A DNA stretch of 64,000 nt from NCBI RefSeq assembly GCF_019334725.1, contig NZ_CP079818.1, positions 1,798,001 through 1,862,000 on the forward strand, written 5' to 3'. Position 1 is the stretch's first letter; each line of letters begins with the position of its first letter. Below, piece after piece: positions 34,597-43,219 of this stretch. Below the pieces are notes generated by a model. The model worked only from the letters and a program-made list of their open reading frames with translations. It ran no database searches and was not told the DNA's origin. The position numbers and the translations under genes are program-made. This DNA is from Neisseria perflava. Lineage in GTDB: Bacteria > Pseudomonadota > Gammaproteobacteria > Burkholderiales > Neisseriaceae.

Positions 34597-36069
34597 ATGT
34601 CAACAAAATCCACTTTGAAAAAAGTTGCAATCTACACTCTCGGCGCATTTAGCGGCATCGCCCTCAGTCTGAGTGTACAAAGTTTTGCCGCCGAAAAAGA
34701 CAAAAAAGACAACGAGGCCCTTCCCGTGCAAACCATCCGCACCATGGCAGAAGTGTACGGCCAAATCAAAGCCAACTATTACCAAGACAAACCCGATGCC
34801 GAGCTTTTTGAAGGCGCAATGAAAGGCATGGTGTCCGACCTCGATCCGCATTCCGAGTATATGGACAAAAAAGGCTATGCCGAAATGAAAGAATCCACCA
34901 GCGGCGAATTCGGCGGCCTGGGCATGGAAATCGGACAAGAAGACGGCTTCGTCAAAGTCGTTGCCCCGATTGAAGACACGCCGGCAGAACGTGCCGGCGT
35001 AAAAAGCGGCGACTTCATCGTCAAAATCGACAATACCTCTACGCGCGGCCTGACCGTCAGCGAAGCCGTCAAAAAAATGCGCGGCAAACCGGGTACCAAA
35101 ATTACCCTGACCCTTTCACGCAAAAATGCCGACAAACCCATCGTCGTCAACCTGACCCGCGCCATCATCAAAGTCAAAAGCGTGCGCCATCACCTGCTTG
35201 AAAAAGACTACGGCTACATCCGCGTTTCCCAATTCCAAGAGCGCACCGTTGCCGCACTCAACGAAGCCGCACAAGCCCTTGTCAAAGAAAACAAAGGTCC
35301 GCTCAAAGGCATCATTCTCGACTTGCGCGACGACCCAGGCGGCCTGCTCAATGGCGCAGTCGGCGTATCCGCAGCCTTCCTGCAACCTGACGTAACCGTT
35401 GTCAGCACCAAAGGCCGTAACAAAAAAGAAGGCATGGTTCTCAAAGCAACTGCCGAAGACTACATCACCACCAGCGGCAAAGACCCGTTGGCCGGATTAC
35501 CTGCCGAGCTGAAAACCATTCCTATGACCGTCCTGATTAACGCAGGCTCTGCCTCCGCTTCCGAAATCGTTGCCGGCGCATTGCAAGACCACAAACGCGC
35601 CGTCGTCGTCGGCACACAAAGTTTCGGCAAAGGCTCGGTGCAAACCCTGATTCCGCTTTCTGGCGGCAGCGCAGTCAAATTGACCACCGCCCTTTACTAC
35701 ACGCCGAACGACCGCTCGATTCAGGCGCAAGGCATTGTTCCTGACGTTGAAGTCAAAGACAAAGACCGCGCCTTTGAAAGCCGCGAAGCCGATTTGGTCG
35801 GCCATATCGGTAATCCGCTGGGCGGCCAAGACGTCAACAGCAGCAACGAAACGCCTGCCAACACAGAAACCAAAGCCGATAAAGACAAGTCCAAAAAAGA
35901 CAAAGACGAAGACATCTCCAGCCGCCGCATTCCCAATCCGGCCAAAGACGATCAGCTCCGTAAAGCCTTGGACTTAGTGAAAAATCCAGCCGAATGGCAA
36001 AAATCTTTGGGCTTGGCAGCGAAAAAACCTGCACCGAAAAAAGATGCGGATAAAGACAGTAAGAAATAA
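34597..36069 (+). CDS. ctpA: Carboxy-terminal processing protease (S41 family)
   Basis: 490 residues. Periplasmic serine protease that trims protein C-termini. Signal/anchor helix (about residues 10-30), conserved DLDPHSEYMD segment, PDZ domain (GGLGMEIGQ through VKKMRGKPG), and the S41 core: LRDDPGG, catalytic Ser in SASASEIVAG and Lys in TQSFGKGSVQT. The charged C-terminal tail (Lys/Asp-rich, about residues 410-490) is longer than usual. ATG 34597 gives the signal sequence; a TTG 33 bases upstream is less likely. Next to the EnvC-like gene in the same direction, an order also known from other proteobacteria (envC then ctp). Confidence 0.93.
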   Translation: MSTKSTLKKVAIYTLGAFSGIALSLSVQSFAAEKDKKDNEALPVQTIRTMAEVYGQIKANYYQDKPDAELFEGAMKGMVSDLDPHSEYMDKKGYAEMKESTSGEFGGLGMEIGQEDGFVKVVAPIEDTPAERAGVKSGDFIVKIDNTSTRGLTVSEAVKKMRGKPGTKITLTLSRKNADKPIVVNLTRAIIKVKSVRHHLLEKDYGYIRVSQFQERTVAALNEAAQALVKENKGPLKGIILDLRDDPGGLLNGAVGVSAAFLQPDVTVVSTKGRNKKEGMVLKATAEDYITTSGKDPLAGLPAELKTIPMTVLINAGSASASEIVAGALQDHKRAVVVGTQSFGKGSVQTLIPLSGGSAVKLTTALYYTPNDRSIQAQGIVPDVEVKDKDRAFESREADLVGHIGNPLGGQDVNSSNETPANTETKADKDKSKKDKDEDISSRRIPNPAKDDQLRKALDLVKNPAEWQKSLGLAAKKPAPKKDADKDSKK

Positions 36070-36091
36070 ACCTGTTATTTCTCAATAAAAA

Positions 36092-36130
36092 AGGTCGTCT
36101 GAAAACGATATGATTGTTTTCAGACGACCT
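36092..36130 (+). terminator. Inverted pair of the AGGTCGTCTGAA DUS variant
   Basis: Both arms carry the same change: AGGTCGTCTGAA (36092-36103) and TTCAGACGACCT (36119-36130). The only hairpin of this dialect in the window. Confidence 0.85.
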
Positions 36131-36164
36131 TTTCACACATCAAATATTCCACAGGGAAAACACC

Positions 36165-37541
36165 ATGGCAAAAGCCCCCAAAACCATCTACCAATGTTCC
36201 GAATGCGGCGGTACTTCCCCGAAATGGCAGGGTAAATGCCCGCATTGCGGCGAGTGGAACACGCTTCAGGAAAGCCTGGCCGCGCCCGAACCGAAAAACG
36301 CCCGTTTCCAATCTTGGGCGGCGGACACTTCGACCGTCCAATCCCTCTCCGCCGTTACCGCGACCGAAGTGCCGCGTAATCCGACCGGCATGGGCGAGCT
36401 TGACCGCGTATTGGGCGGTGGTTTGGTCGATGGCGCGGTCATCCTGCTCGGCGGCGACCCCGGCATCGGCAAATCTACGTTGCTGTTGCAAACCATCGCC
36501 AAAATGGCGCAAAGCCGTAAAGTGCTGTACGTTTCCGGTGAAGAATCCGCCCAACAAGTCGCCCTGCGCGCACAACGTTTGGAACTGCCTACCGAAGGCG
36601 TGAACCTGCTTGCTGAAATCCGCATGGAAGCGATTCAGACGGCCTTGAAACAGCATCAGCCCGAAGTCGTCGTTATCGACTCCATCCAAACCATGTATTC
36701 CGACCAAATCACTTCCGCCCCCGGTTCCGTGTCGCAGGTGCGCGAATGTGCCGCCCAACTGACGCGTATGGCGAAACAGATGGGCATCGCCATGATACTG
36801 GTCGGACACGTTACCAAAGACGGCGCGATTGCCGGCCCGCGCGTGCTGGAACACATGGTCGATACCGTGCTGTATTTCGAGGGCGACCAACATTCCAACT
36901 ACCGCATGATACGCGCCATTAAAAACCGCTTCGGTGCGGCAAACGAACTGGGCGTATTCGCCATGACCGAAAACGGTTTAAAAGGCGTATCCAATCCGTC
37001 CGCCATTTTCCTCGCCAGCTACCGCGACGATACGCCCGGCTCGTGCGTTTTGGTTACACAAGAAGGCAGCCGCCCGCTTTTGATCGAAATTCAGGCATTG
37101 GTCGATGATGCACACGGTTTCACACCCAAACGACTCACCGTCGGTCTCGAACAAAACCGCCTCGCCATGCTGCTCGCCGTCCTCAACCGCCACGGCGGCA
37201 TCGCCTGTTTCGACCAAGACGTGTTCCTCAATGCCGTCGGCGGCGTCAAAATCGGCGAACCCGCCGCCGACCTCGCCGTCATCCTCGCCATGCTCTCCAG
37301 CTTCCGCAACCGCCCCATGCCCGAAAAAACCGTGGTTTTCGGCGAAATCGGCCTCAGCGGCGAAGTCCGCCCTGTTGCACGCGGACAAGAGCGGCTCAAA
37401 GAAGCGGAAAAACTCGGCTTCAAACGCGCCATCGTCCCCAAAGCCAATATGCCGCGCAATGCCAAAGAGTTTCCGAACCTGAAAATCTACGGCGTCAGCA
37501 GTTTGCAGGAAGCGATTGATGTTTGTCGTGACGGGGACTAA
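36165..37541 (+). CDS. radA: DNA repair protein RadA
   Basis: 458 residues. RecA-related branch-migration helicase for recombination, also important in natural transformation. N-terminal zinc finger (CSECGG and CPHCGEW), Walker A in LLGGDPGIGKST, the RadA-specific KNRFGAANELG motif and a C-terminal Lon-like domain (GGVKIGEPAADLAV). ATG 36165 begins MAKAPKTIYQC; the frame is open upstream through the DUS hairpin but that part is not protein-like. A DUS inside encodes IQTALKQ. Confidence 0.96.
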   Translation: MAKAPKTIYQCSECGGTSPKWQGKCPHCGEWNTLQESLAAPEPKNARFQSWAADTSTVQSLSAVTATEVPRNPTGMGELDRVLGGGLVDGAVILLGGDPGIGKSTLLLQTIAKMAQSRKVLYVSGEESAQQVALRAQRLELPTEGVNLLAEIRMEAIQTALKQHQPEVVVIDSIQTMYSDQITSAPGSVSQVRECAAQLTRMAKQMGIAMILVGHVTKDGAIAGPRVLEHMVDTVLYFEGDQHSNYRMIRAIKNRFGAANELGVFAMTENGLKGVSNPSAIFLASYRDDTPGSCVLVTQEGSRPLLIEIQALVDDAHGFTPKRLTVGLEQNRLAMLLAVLNRHGGIACFDQDVFLNAVGGVKIGEPAADLAVILAMLSSFRNRPMPEKTVVFGEIGLSGEVRPVARGQERLKEAEKLGFKRAIVPKANMPRNAKEFPNLKIYGVSSLQEAIDVCRDGD

Positions 37542-37579
37542 ACCGTTTCGATAATCCTCCTAAAAAACAATCATCTAAA

Positions 37580-37607
37580 AGGCCGTCTGAAAACTTTCAG
37601 ACGGACT
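37580..37607 (+). terminator. DUS inverted pair after radA, one arm mutated
   Basis: AGGCCGTCTGAA 37580-37591; partner TTCAGACGGACT 37596-37607 has one mismatch. Confidence 0.75.
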
Positions 37608-37610
37608 CTC

Positions 37611-37643
37611 TTTAAATTTAAATAATTTTGTTATATTATAACG
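37611..37643 (+). promoter_or_regulatory. Promoter with Zur operator for the DUF4198 gene
   Basis: TGTTATATTATAACG (37629-37643) matches TGTTAT-N3-ATAACA at all but the last base, and its core GTTATATTATAAC is a perfect palindrome. It covers a possible -10 (TATTAT, 37634-37639), 17 bases from a weak -35 (TTTAAA, 37611-37616). Zinc-dependent repression is predicted. Confidence 0.75.
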
Positions 37644-37691
37644 AACGATTTTATTCTATCTTTTCTACACATCAAAAATCGGAGAGAAATC

Positions 37692-38498
37692 ATGAAAAAA
37701 ACCGCTTTGCTTATCGCATCCGCCTTCCTGTTCAGCACTGCCGCACACGCCCATCGCGTTTGGGTTGAAACCGCCCACACACATGGCGGCGAATACCTTG
37801 AAGCCGAATTGGGCTATGGCGAATTCCCTGAGCTTGAACCTATCGCCAAAGACCGCCTGCACATTTTCAGCAAACCCATGCAACTGGTAACTGAAAAAGG
37901 CAAAGAAAACATGATTCAAAAAGGCACATACAATTACCAATACCGCAGCAAATTGCCGGTCAAAGACGGTAGCTACCTCGTTACCGCCGAATACCAACCG
38001 ACTTTCTGGTCAAAAAACAACGCGGGTTGGAAGCAGGCAAGCATCAAAGAAATGCCTGATGCAAGCTATTGCGAGCAAACCCGTATGTTCGGTAAAAACA
38101 TCGTCAATGTCGGCCACGAAAGCGCAGATACCGCCATTATCACCAAGCAAGTCGGCCAACATTTGGAAATCGTTCCTTTGGACAACCCTGCCAACGTCCA
38201 CGTCGGCGAACGCTTCAAAGTCCGCGTCCTCTTCAATGGCGAGCCGCTGCCCAACGCTACCGTTACCGCCACATTTGACGGCTTCGACACCAGCGACCGC
38301 AGCAAAACCCACAAAACCGAAGCCCAAGCCTTCTCCGATACAACGGACGACAAAGGCGAAGTCAGCATTATTCCCCTGCGCCAAGGCTTCTGGAAAGCCA
38401 GCGTAGAACACAAAGCCGATTTCCCCGATCAAAGCGTGTGCCAAAAACAGGCTAACTACACCACAATGACCTTCCAGATCGGTCATTCACATCATTAA
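37692..38498 (+). CDS. DUF4198 periplasmic protein, probably zinc-regulated
   Basis: 268 residues. Cleavable signal peptide ending AHA, so the mature protein starts with His (HRVWVETAHTHGG). Beta-rich DUF4198 fold, with HVGERFKVRVLFNGEPL in the second, Ig-like half and a C-terminal HSHH. DUF4198 proteins are often linked to nickel or cobalt uptake; here the His at both ends and the Zur box upstream point instead to zinc (or another metal) handling in the periplasm. The role is inference. No transporter gene is adjacent. Closed by a DUS hairpin. Confidence 0.82.
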   Translation: MKKTALLIASAFLFSTAAHAHRVWVETAHTHGGEYLEAELGYGEFPELEPIAKDRLHIFSKPMQLVTEKGKENMIQKGTYNYQYRSKLPVKDGSYLVTAEYQPTFWSKNNAGWKQASIKEMPDASYCEQTRMFGKNIVNVGHESADTAIITKQVGQHLEIVPLDNPANVHVGERFKVRVLFNGEPLPNATVTATFDGFDTSDRSKTHKTEAQAFSDTTDDKGEVSIIPLRQGFWKASVEHKADFPDQSVCQKQANYTTMTFQIGHSHH

Positions 38499-38513
38499 TT
38501 TTTCCATAACAAA

Positions 38514-38540
38514 AGGCCGTCTGAATAGTTCAGACGGCCT
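38514..38540. terminator. DUS inverted pair between convergent DUF4198 and pseudouridine synthase genes
   Basis: Arms 38514-38525 and 38529-38540. Confidence 0.9.
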
Positions 38541-38553
38541 TTATTCATCCTAT

Positions 38554-39114
38554 TTAAGGACGATGCGGCGCAAACCGCCATTGTCCCAATTCCAAATTCA
38601 AATCAAACAGATTCAGACGGCCTATTGCCACACGGACCAAGCGCAAACATGGAAAGCCTGCTTTCGCCGTCATCCTTCGCACTTGGCGGTTTTTCCCTTC
38701 CGAAATTTTGATTTCCACCCAAAAATCAGGCACAGACTTACGCACGCGAATCGGCGGCACGCGCGACCATAAAATATCCGCTTCGCCCTCTTCCAATACC
38801 CTAACCTCGGCCGGACGGGTGACAAAATCACCCAAATCTACGCCACGGCGCAATAAATCCAATTTGGCTTCATCAGGAGAACCCTCCACCTGCACCCAAT
38901 AAGTTTTGACCTGCTTGAATTTCGGGTCGGCAATCTGCGCCTGCAAACGGCCATTATTGGTCAGCAGCAGCAAACCCTCGCTGTCCGTATCCAAACGGCC
39001 GGCCGGATAAAATCCCGGTTTCTCGACAAAATCCTTCAGGCACTGATGTTTTTCATGTGCAGAAAACTGGCAAATCACGCCATAAGGCTTGTTTAGGATA
39101 ATCAAATCGTTCAT
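38554..39114 (-). CDS. rluE: 23S rRNA pseudouridine synthase, RluE type
   Basis: 186 residues. RsuA/RluB/E/F family, which lacks the S4 domain in the RluE branch, as here. Catalytic Asp in PAGRLDTDSEGLLLLTN; other motifs LNKPYGVICQFS at the N-terminus and SEGKNRQVRRMTAKAG near the C-terminus. The RluE name rests on length and missing S4 domain; it could be another member of the group. Start ATG 39114; a single DUS lies just upstream (39123-39134). Confidence 0.88.
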   Translation of the reverse strand: MNDLIILNKPYGVICQFSAHEKHQCLKDFVEKPGFYPAGRLDTDSEGLLLLTNNGRLQAQIADPKFKQVKTYWVQVEGSPDEAKLDLLRRGVDLGDFVTRPAEVRVLEEGEADILWSRVPPIRVRKSVPDFWVEIKISEGKNRQVRRMTAKAGFPCLRLVRVAIGRLNLFDLNLELGQWRFAPHRP

Positions 39115-39162
39115 TTCACACTTTCAGACGGCCTCAGATTTCAAGCAATTCCGGATAATAAA

Positions 39163-39188
39163 AAAGACACCGTATAAACGGTGTCTTT
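39163..39188 (-). terminator. Terminator of tRNA-Ser
   Basis: AAAGACACCG (39163-39172) pairs with CGGTGTCTTT (39179-39188); on the minus strand a T run follows. Confidence 0.85.
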
Positions 39189-39194
39189 CATATT

Positions 39195-39287
39195 TGGCGG
39201 AGTAAGAGGGATTCGAACCCTCGATGCAGGTTGACCCCACATGCTTCCTTAGCAGGGAAGTGCCTTCAGCCTCTCAGCCATTACTCC
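39195..39287 (-). tRNA. tRNA-Ser (anticodon GCU)
   Basis: 93 nt including an encoded CCA. Acceptor stem GGAGTAA/TTACTCC, anticodon stem CTTCC/GGAAG around loop CTGCTAA, long variable arm as in class II tRNAs, and T loop GGTTCGAATCC. It has its own promoter and terminator. Confidence 0.97.
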
Positions 39288-39300
39288 TAAGGAAGTCCGC

Positions 39301-39329
39301 AATATACGCTTTCTGCCCTCCTTCGTCAA
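39301..39329 (-). promoter_or_regulatory. Promoter of tRNA-Ser
   Basis: On the minus strand: -35 TTGACG (39324-39329), 17-base spacer, -10 TATATT (39301-39306). Confidence 0.8.
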
Positions 39330-39485
39330 GCATTACCGCCTCAAACTTTCTTAACGCCATGAAATCATTTAAATAAAAATATAATATTTTTTGCACCATT
39401 CTGTTTTTATACTTCTTTCATATATGTTAAAATGATTCTGCTTTCTGTAAACTTTTTCTACGCCCATTATTACAAAGGAGTTCGC

Positions 39486-39998
39486 ATGTTACGTTTTTCT
39501 GCTTTGGTTGCCGTATCCTCCCTGATGCTTGCCGCTTGCTCACAATCCGGCAATTCCCAACCATCCACTTCCTCCTCTCAAACTTCTACTCCAAAAACAA
39601 CTGCCGCCGGTTCTGCCTGCCGTAGCATGGGTGAGGGCCATAAAGTCCATGGCAAAGGTCAAAACGATATTTATATGTGTAAAGTCGATGTAGCTTTAAA
39701 CTCTACCGAAGCCAAATCCGCTTTGGATCCTAGCATCCGCGTTCACTACGGTAGCACATCCGGCGCAACTTTGACTTCCCGTCAAATCTCCAACTCAGTC
39801 GGCAAAACCCCTGATGAAACCTGCCAACGCGCATTCCTGAGCGCGGTTAAACGCTTCCAAAGCACTGCACATCGCAAAAAAGCCAAATCCGTTCACCTGG
39901 TTAGCTACTTTGACAAAGTAACCAAAGGCGGTAACGAGTACGAATGCCACATCGCTACATTCAACAGCCGTGTGGTTTTGAAAGGCAGCTTCCACTAA
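39486..39998 (+). CDS. Lipoprotein of unknown function
   Basis: 170 residues. Lipobox LAAC (Cys17), then a Ser/Thr/Gln-rich linker (residues 18-42) and a folded part with paired cysteines (ACRSMGEG, MCKVDV, ETCQRAF, YECHIATF) that suggest disulfides. I do not recognise the family. ATG 39486 follows AAAGGAG and gives the signal peptide; an in-frame start 18 codons earlier is not supported. Ends before a strong hairpin. Confidence 0.78.
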   Translation: MLRFSALVAVSSLMLAACSQSGNSQPSTSSSQTSTPKTTAAGSACRSMGEGHKVHGKGQNDIYMCKVDVALNSTEAKSALDPSIRVHYGSTSGATLTSRQISNSVGKTPDETCQRAFLSAVKRFQSTAHRKKAKSVHLVSYFDKVTKGGNEYECHIATFNSRVVLKGSFH

Positions 39999-40006
39999 GT
40001 AATGTC

Positions 40007-40043
40007 AAAAATGCCGGACTTCAATATGAAGTTTGGCATTTTT
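40007..40043 (+). terminator. Long hairpin terminator after the lipoprotein gene
   Basis: AAAAATGCC (40007-40015) pairs with GGCATTTTT (40035-40043), with an inner stem ACTTCA/TGAAGT. It ends eight bases before the next start codon. Confidence 0.85.
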
Positions 40044-40050
40044 CTATTTT

Positions 40051-40668
40051 ATGGATACGACACCTCTTCAATGCCTGCTGGCCGATCCGTCTTTTACCGC
40101 CTGCTACGACCATGCTTCTCTAAACGCAGCCGATTCCCAACGTTTTGCCGCCACGCCTCAACTGGCGCAGCGTCAGGACTGGCAAGTCAGCCGAGCATTA
40201 AAACAGCAAACCGATTTACCGACTGTATCACTGAGCCACAGCCAAGGCTTTGCCGCTTTATTGTGTGCGCCTCATCCCTTAACAGCCGGTATCGATATCG
40301 AATTTATCCGCCCGCGTGATTTCAAAGCGCTGTCGGCTTTGGTCTGCACGCAGGAAGAACAAGACTTTTTGGAAACGGCAAACTGGCCGTCTGAAACGTT
40401 TTACCGATTGTGGTGTTTCAAGGAAGCCTTGATTAAAGCGGCAAATTTGGATTTCCCGTCAGACATGAAATCGGTCGGCTATGTTTTCGATTCAGGGCAA
40501 CCCGTCGGTTTACGCGCCGGAAATCAAACCGATTGGCGCGGCACAAGCGCGATTTTGGCGGATACGATGGCACTTTCCTGCGTTTGGCAGGGAAAAGCCG
40601 TCGCCCTGCAATGGCAGTTTTTTGGTTCGCTCCAACCCAATGATTTAACCGACCCGCAAACCATCTAA
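40051..40668 (+). CDS. 4'-phosphopantetheinyl transferase, Sfp type
   Basis: 205 residues. Transfers phosphopantetheine from CoA to a carrier protein. Motifs: LSHSQGFAALL, GIDIE (80-84) binding Mg, and WCFKEALIKA (121-130). The Sfp type usually serves secondary metabolism, and here it stands next to an aryl-polyene-type exporter and ketosynthase, so its natural partner was probably the APE acyl carrier protein, which is not in the window. The start is ATG 40051 from the family N-terminus, but no ribosome binding site is visible and a terminator ends eight bases upstream; expression may be weak. Confidence 0.85.
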   Translation: MDTTPLQCLLADPSFTACYDHASLNAADSQRFAATPQLAQRQDWQVSRALKQQTDLPTVSLSHSQGFAALLCAPHPLTAGIDIEFIRPRDFKALSALVCTQEEQDFLETANWPSETFYRLWCFKEALIKAANLDFPSDMKSVGYVFDSGQPVGLRAGNQTDWRGTSAILADTMALSCVWQGKAVALQWQFFGSLQPNDLTDPQTI

Positions 40669-40747
40669 TAACTGACAAAATAATAATAATCTGATTTAAT
40701 TTACTGCACTTTTACTGATTCCACACACCAACAGCAGCATTTGCAAA

Positions 40748-40759
40748 AGGCCGTCTGAA
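40748..40759 (+). other. Single DUS forming the leader of the MMPL gene
   Basis: AGGCCGTCTGAA ends two bases before the start codon; AAAAGG at its 5' edge is the only Shine-Dalgarno-like sequence. Confidence 0.8.
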
Positions 40760-40761
40760 CG

Positions 40762-43080
40762 ATGAATCTTCGCCTCCTAAACCGCCTCTATACTGCCCTT
40801 ATCCTGTTTCTTACCCTGTTTTTGGTTTATGCCTTTGCTTCACAAGCGCGCATCCAAACCGATTTGACCGCGTTGTTGCCAAGCGAGCAGCAACCCGATG
40901 CCTTACTGACGGCTGCGGATAAAGCCGCAGAAGCGCAGCTCAATTCGCAAGTTATTTTGCTTGCCGGCAGTACCGATGCCGAAACCGCTTTTCAGACGGC
41001 CTCTCAAATTGCCGATGCATGGCGCAAAAGCGGCGTATTTGAACAAGTCGACAGCAGCATGACGCCAAATTTGGACAAAGTGCGGGCGGATATGCAGAAG
41101 CTGAGCTTGGCCGTTTTGCCGCAAGACGAAATCCGCCTGCTGTTTGAGCAGCCGCAAGCCTATTTTCAAGCGCGCGCAGAAGCCGCGGCCAATCCTTTTG
41201 CCACCCCCTCCCCTTTGTCTTTAGAACAAGACTGGCTGGGCTTCGGACGCTTTGTTGCCGACAAAGCCAATCCGCAAAGCCGTTTGCAGTGGGACATGGA
41301 CAACGGCATGTTGTTTGCCGAAGACCAAGGCAAAACTTGGGTATTTTTACGCGGACGGCTCGCCGGCGGCGATCAATTCTCCGGCAACGATGCCCTCTTA
41401 CCGCTGATGGCGCAAAGCCGTCAAATCGCTTCGGAAAACGGCGCAGAAACCTTAAGCGCAGGTGGCGCATTGTTCGCCGCCGTATCCAAAGCAGCCGCAG
41501 AAAAAGAAAGCCGGATAATGAGCATGGTCGGGCTTGGGCTGACTTTTACGCTGCTGTTGTGGGTCTTCCGCAGCGGCCGCGTATTTTTGCTGTCCTTGCC
41601 TCTGGCAGCCGGTATGTTGACCGGATTGGCGGTTGCATTATTGACCTTCGGCAAAGTGCATATCCTGACCATCGTCATCGGCACCAGCTTGGTGGGTATG
41701 TTGGTGGATTTCCCGTTGCACTGGCTGGCTCCGTCAGTATTCGGGCCGTCTGAAAAGACTGTTTGGCAGGCCGAATCGGCAATAAAACATGTCTTGCCGA
41801 GCTTTGCCGTCAGCCTGACGATTACCGTCTTGGGCTACGCACTGCTGTGGTTCACCCCTTTGCCTGTACTGCGCCAAACCGCCGTATTTTCAGGCTTTGC
41901 CTTATTTGGTGCGTTTGGTGCCACCGTTTTATGGCTGCCGCCACTGTTTCGCCGCTACCGTGCCAAAACCGTGCCTTTTGCCGCATTAACCGAAAAGCTC
42001 TATTCCTTGTCAGGCCGTCTGAAAAACCGCCTGCACAAACGCGGCTGGTTAATCGTGGGCGGAATTTTGCTGGCAGTCGGACTGTGGCGCAGCGACTGGC
42101 GTGACGACATCCGTCAATGGGTCAATATGCCGACCGCGATGTTGACAGAAGTACAACAAATCGGCCGGTTGAGCGGTACGGATTTTGGCGGCAAATATTT
42201 GGTGGCCGAAGCACAAAGCGAAGATGCCCTGTTGAAGAAAACCGCCGAACTCGGCCACGCCCTGCAGCCCTTAATCGTGCAAGGCAAACTTTCCGGCATC
42301 CAATCGCCCGACCAATTCATCCTGGCGACAACGGAACAGCAAAAACTGCAAAACCGCCTGCGCGAATTGACCAAGTTGCCTGATAGCTGGAAACCGCTCA
42401 CAGAAATCGGTATTCCGCGCAAAACTGTGCGCGATGCCCTGCTTCAAGCCGCCGATACGCAACCATTGTCGCTTTCAGACGGCCTGAATACCGATTTGGC
42501 AGAAGCTTGGCGTTCCTTGTATTTGGGCGAAGTGGAACCAGGCCGTTTTGCTGCCGTCGTGCGTTTGAACGGCATGGCCGATGAAGCCGCCGTACGCGCC
42601 GCAGTGCAACACATCTCCGGCGTACATTGGGCAGACAAACGCGCCCACTTAAACGAGCTTTTCCACCACACGCGCAATCAGGCCGCATGGTTGAAACTGG
42701 CTTCCTATGCGTTGGCATGGCTGCTTTTGTGGAAAATGTTCGGTTTCAAACGCGGCAGCAAAATCCTTGCCGTGCCGCTGGCCGCCGCCATCTGCACCGT
42801 TGCCGTACTCGGTTTGGCCGGCATTCCCGTCAGCCTGTTTGCCATGTTCGGCCTGCTTTTAGTATCCGCCATCGGCGTGGACTATGCCGTCTATGCCGCC
42901 ACTGCACATCACAGCGCGCCGGCAAAATTAGGCGGTATGCTGCTTGCCGCAGCGACGACAGCCATTTCCTTTGCCCTGCTCGCCATCAGCAGCACGCCCG
43001 CTGTTGCCGCGTTCGGCATGACGGTTACCATCGGCGTGGCATTCAATATTTGGCTGGCAGGCACATTATTGAAAAATTAG
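40762..43080 (+). CDS. MMPL/RND-family exporter, aryl-polyene cluster type
   Basis: 772 residues. Two repeats of one N-terminal helix, a large periplasmic domain and a bundle of helices (about residues 240-400 and 640-772), as in MMPL lipid exporters. In APE clusters this protein moves the aryl-polyene lipid across the inner membrane together with a LolA-like carrier and a DUF3261 lipoprotein; all three kinds are in this region. The gene is intact from ATG 40762 to the stop. Several DUS lie in frame (FQTAS, GRLK, LSDGL). The role is inferred from neighbours. Confidence 0.85.
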   Translation: MNLRLLNRLYTALILFLTLFLVYAFASQARIQTDLTALLPSEQQPDALLTAADKAAEAQLNSQVILLAGSTDAETAFQTASQIADAWRKSGVFEQVDSSMTPNLDKVRADMQKLSLAVLPQDEIRLLFEQPQAYFQARAEAAANPFATPSPLSLEQDWLGFGRFVADKANPQSRLQWDMDNGMLFAEDQGKTWVFLRGRLAGGDQFSGNDALLPLMAQSRQIASENGAETLSAGGALFAAVSKAAAEKESRIMSMVGLGLTFTLLLWVFRSGRVFLLSLPLAAGMLTGLAVALLTFGKVHILTIVIGTSLVGMLVDFPLHWLAPSVFGPSEKTVWQAESAIKHVLPSFAVSLTITVLGYALLWFTPLPVLRQTAVFSGFALFGAFGATVLWLPPLFRRYRAKTVPFAALTEKLYSLSGRLKNRLHKRGWLIVGGILLAVGLWRSDWRDDIRQWVNMPTAMLTEVQQIGRLSGTDFGGKYLVAEAQSEDALLKKTAELGHALQPLIVQGKLSGIQSPDQFILATTEQQKLQNRLRELTKLPDSWKPLTEIGIPRKTVRDALLQAADTQPLSLSDGLNTDLAEAWRSLYLGEVEPGRFAAVVRLNGMADEAAVRAAVQHISGVHWADKRAHLNELFHHTRNQAAWLKLASYALAWLLLWKMFGFKRGSKILAVPLAAAICTVAVLGLAGIPVSLFAMFGLLLVSAIGVDYAVYAATAHHSAPAKLGGMLLAAATTAISFALLAISSTPAVAAFGMTVTIGVAFNIWLAGTLLKN

Positions 43081-43219
43081 ACACAAGATGAAGACGATTG
43101 AAGTTGAAACGATATTTTTTTCAACTTCAATCGCCAAGTTGCAAAAGGCCGTCTGAAAAATTTTATATAGCAGTTTAAGCATTATTTAGCATTAAAATCA
43201 AAGGTATTTTCAAATACCC
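43081..43219. other. Non-coding spacer with a DUS and a small hairpin
   Basis: Single DUS at 43146-43157 and the inverted repeat GGTATTTTCAAATACC (43203-43218) directly before the oxidoreductase fragment. No start codon for the fragment remains. Confidence 0.6.
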
